The notes below the pieces were generated by a model, which did no database searches, was not told where the DNA came from, and saw nothing but the letters and a program-made list of their open reading frames with translations. Source: Diprion similis (lineage: Eukaryota > Arthropoda > Insecta > Hymenoptera > Diprionidae). Taken from it: a DNA stretch of 64,000 nucleotides. Made by a program: the position numbers and the translations under genes. The stretch's first letter is position 1. The number at the start of each line of letters is the position of its first letter. This document shows, piece by piece, positions 61,581-64,000 of the stretch. Where the stretch lies: assembly GCF_021155765.1 (NCBI RefSeq), contig NC_060112.1, positions 23,648,501-23,712,500 on the forward strand, given 5' to 3'.

Positions 61581-64000
61581 GTGAGTATTTCTCGAAAAAG
61601 CGATGATGCGGTGAGCTTCTAAGCGAGTTATTACAAGATTAGAGATACGCGACGCGATGCCGGATGTGAACGGTGTGGCGGTTGGAAATGACGACTAGGT
61701 TTCAGAGGCCGCACTTTATATACACCGCAAAGCAACCCGCAAACAACAATAGCTGTATATTTATAATAATTATTCATCGAGCTCACGTAATTTCCACAAT
61801 TCATCACACATTATTACGCAGCTTTTAATCGTACGATATTCGAGTAAACAGAAAAACCTTACTTCTTATCAAAGATTGATCGAAGAGGTTCGACGATAGA
61901 TTCTTTGCGACCTCACCACTCGAGGTATCCAATCAGCAACCCATTATACTATGGAAGCCGTGTAAAAAAGATTTGGGACCAAAAAATCGCGACGTCTCGA
62001 GGCTGTTCGTCCAGGACATTAATTCCTGTTCCGTGAGGGCGGATCCTTCGATCGCACATAAATGCGGCTGTGGAGTAATCGGTTAATTTTCGAACATCTT
62101 AACTTATGGAATCCTAAAGAAGAAACAGCCGCAGCTTGTTACTTTCGACAAACCTACGTGTATAAACATCGCGTAACTCTTGAGAAAAATGAGAAAGAGA
62201 GAGAGAGAAAGAAAAATAAACAACAAAATAGTCGTTATGGCCTTCCATGCGTGTAAATGACGACGAGTGCGAGAGTTGTGAGACGGGCGGTGATAATTAT
62301 TTGTTAAATAAATTCTCTAATTAGTATTCAAGCCGTATACAAGTAGAAAACGAAGAATTCTCGTGTCTGATTATCGAGAAGAGACAAAACTCGCAAATAT
62401 TGGGCGTGATTATTATTGTAGTGAATAATCTTTACGCGGTGCCGGAAAATATGGCGAGGTAGTTACGTGCTAAAAATAAATTTGTCAAATATTATCAAAT
62501 ATGTTGATTAAATACAATTGATAACAAGAATTGTTGTTTTCCCAATTCTTTTGTTGAATAAATTAACAGAATTTTTTTTTTTTTTTGCTTCAATTGAATT
62601 AAACAAAAATTTCTGTCATCGTAATTGATAAATTCAACAGATTCTTTTTCTGCATTGACTTTTAGAGCAATTTCCTCGATATTTTTATCCCATCCTTTAC
62701 TATTACTTTACAAATTTGAAAGCTTTTTTCACTGCGATACGTAATCTAAAGTGAAAATTTAGGGTATATAATTTTACATCAAAAATGGCCGCACTTCAAA
62801 CGCGGAATAATTACAGTGGACAGGTAAAGAGGCGTTGAACTTGCATAAAACGCTCAGCTTCGAAAGTATATACATAAAGAGAGAACAAGGGACTTTAGGC
62901 TGACCGTGAACCAGCCCTTGAACTTCTTGTTTTCACACTGTAGGTTCCAAGTTCACACAAAAAAAAACAATAACGATTTAAAAATTCTCAGGTATCATGT
63001 TTTGTACATAGAAATATGGAGATTTTTTTATTTATTTTTAACCACTATGACGGATACACTATTACAAATTTTGGAAGTCGAAGCTTGGATTCGTTATCGG
63101 TGATCCAGAAACCCCCCGCCTACTAATTTCTACCCAAATCCAAATGTTTTTACGTTTTCTCCCCACCATATTGAATCCGCCATTTTGCATTTCGCAAATC
63201 TGACTTCAGATTCGCGATCAGCGAGGTAAAAAACCTCACGGTAGCAGTTTTCATTCAAGTCCGCTCATTAATTTTCAAGATAGCATCATTTTTAATTGAT
63301 TTTTTTGAATCTTGTTATTCAAATAATTGAAAAAGTATCGAACCGATCAAAAGGAAAATTTAATCAGTTTTAAGTTTGGAAAAGCAGCGTCGATTGAGAC
63401 CAATATCATTAAAATCCGGTAACTTGTTCTCGAGACATCGTCAGACGAAAAAATTGATCACACACAGACGTTCATCCAAAAATGGTCGGAGGTGATTTTC
63501 TAGATTTTGAAACGTCGAGATCCAGTGAAAGCTCAACTCTTCATTTCCGAGATGATCGCAACAACTTCCTTCTTCTTCTCTGAAGAAGAAGAACAGTGAA
63601 ACGGAAAGTTAAAAAAGTGAGAAAAGTAAAACGATGAAAACAAAGAAAAAGGAAAACAGAGGAAAGAATAATTCCACCCAGCTCGCGTCTTCGAGGAAAC
63701 GGACGTAATTCCTCCCTCATTATTGACTTACGGTTCAAAAGCATACCTAAGGGTGTAATAAAATTTGCGAAATTTGAGCCAAATGGGAAAACATCCCCAA
63801 AATCCCCAATATAATATTATACGTAGGTGGCCCGTATTCGCCGATCCCACCACGAAATATTCCAGCCATTCCCAACTCTGGTACACCCTTGGGTGGATTC
63901 CTCTTCAGGGATTATTTCTCCCCGACAATAAGGCTAAAGACTGCCCAATAAATACGAATCTCAAGGCTCGCTGACCACGGAATAAAAGAAATTCGATAAA
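61581..64000. other. Non-coding, probably intron after the orphan exon
   Basis: AT-rich, with a 15-nt T run at 62572-62586 and copy B of the dispersed repeat at 63.04-63.59 kb. No further exon is supported up to the window edge. Confidence 0.45.
63040..63588 (+). repeat. Dispersed repeat family, copy B
   Basis: It matches copy A (31578-31875, opposite strand) at both ends. The first block is ACACTATTACAAATTTTG, GGATTCGTTATCGGTGATC, CGCCATTTTGCATTTCGC, GATTCGCGATCAGCG; the second is ATGGTCGGAGGTGATTTTC, TAGATTTTGAAACG, GATCCAGTGAAAG and CAACTTCCTTCTTC. About 250 bp between the blocks (63226-63475) is absent from copy A. No long open frame is present, so it is non-autonomous. Confidence 0.75.

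Noticed and set aside
1..64000. CRISPR arrays, bacterial operons, rRNA and intact tRNA genes
   Set aside because: No regularly spaced direct repeats with unique spacers, no polycistronic gene layout and no complete cloverleaf was seen; the window is typical insect nuclear DNA.

Overview
The window is nuclear DNA of an insect: AT-rich, intron-rich, full of microsatellites and degenerate tandem repeats, with genes split by GT-AG introns and insect-type protein families. A hymenopteran (possibly a sawfly) is my best guess from the overall feel of the genes and repeats, but nothing in the window proves it. All supported genes lie on the + strand.

Layout. (1) 1-15752: the 3' two thirds of a membrane adenylate cyclase of the type 5/6 class. 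Eleven coding exons (4760-15752) give 750 residues, from the second half of catalytic domain C1a, through C1b and the second six-helix membrane block, to a complete C2 domain and stop codon. The first exons lie to the left of the window. Two catalytic exons are separated by a 5.9 kb intron that holds a GGATATCC-rich degenerate repeat and a pair of NRF-1-like palindromes. (2) 15753-22228: 3' UTR and spacer, with a ~200 bp tandem duplication at 18.7-19.1 kb. (3) 22229-25728: a nine-exon, 507-residue MFS transporter of the SLC46 (proton-coupled folate transporter-like) family. (4) 28416-29189: a two-exon gene for a 57-residue secreted, cationic, proline-rich peptide. It is not covered by any single long reading frame, because its first coding exon is only the ATG, and its intron holds a foldback element. 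(5) 30236-34963: a six-exon, 331-residue secreted JHBP/takeout-superfamily protein whose N-terminus carries two tandemly duplicated 66-nt exons. (6) 34964-61492: about 26.5 kb with no gene that I can support. It holds a 21-bp minisatellite (38.2-38.7 kb), an inverted/tandem repeat (43.7-43.9 kb), many microsatellites, and a 227-bp element with 72-nt near-perfect arms (59.36-59.59 kb). (7) 61493-61580: one orphan coding exon with good splice sites, probably part of a gene that continues to the right. (8) Both 31.6-31.9 kb (- strand) and 63.04-63.59 kb (+ strand) carry copies of one dispersed repeat family, and a foldback relative lies at 61.06-61.20 kb.

The genes do not form a pathway. The cyclase makes cAMP at the plasma membrane, the SLC46 protein moves a small anionic solute across a membrane, and the two secreted products (proline-rich peptide and JHBP-like protein) are neighbours that would both be exported. 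All exon sets reported join in frame and their lengths sum to a multiple of three. The most interesting points are the proline-rich peptide gene, the duplicated JHBP exons, the Ser-to-Ala change in the forskolin pocket of the cyclase, the 72-nt hairpin element and the dispersed repeat family.
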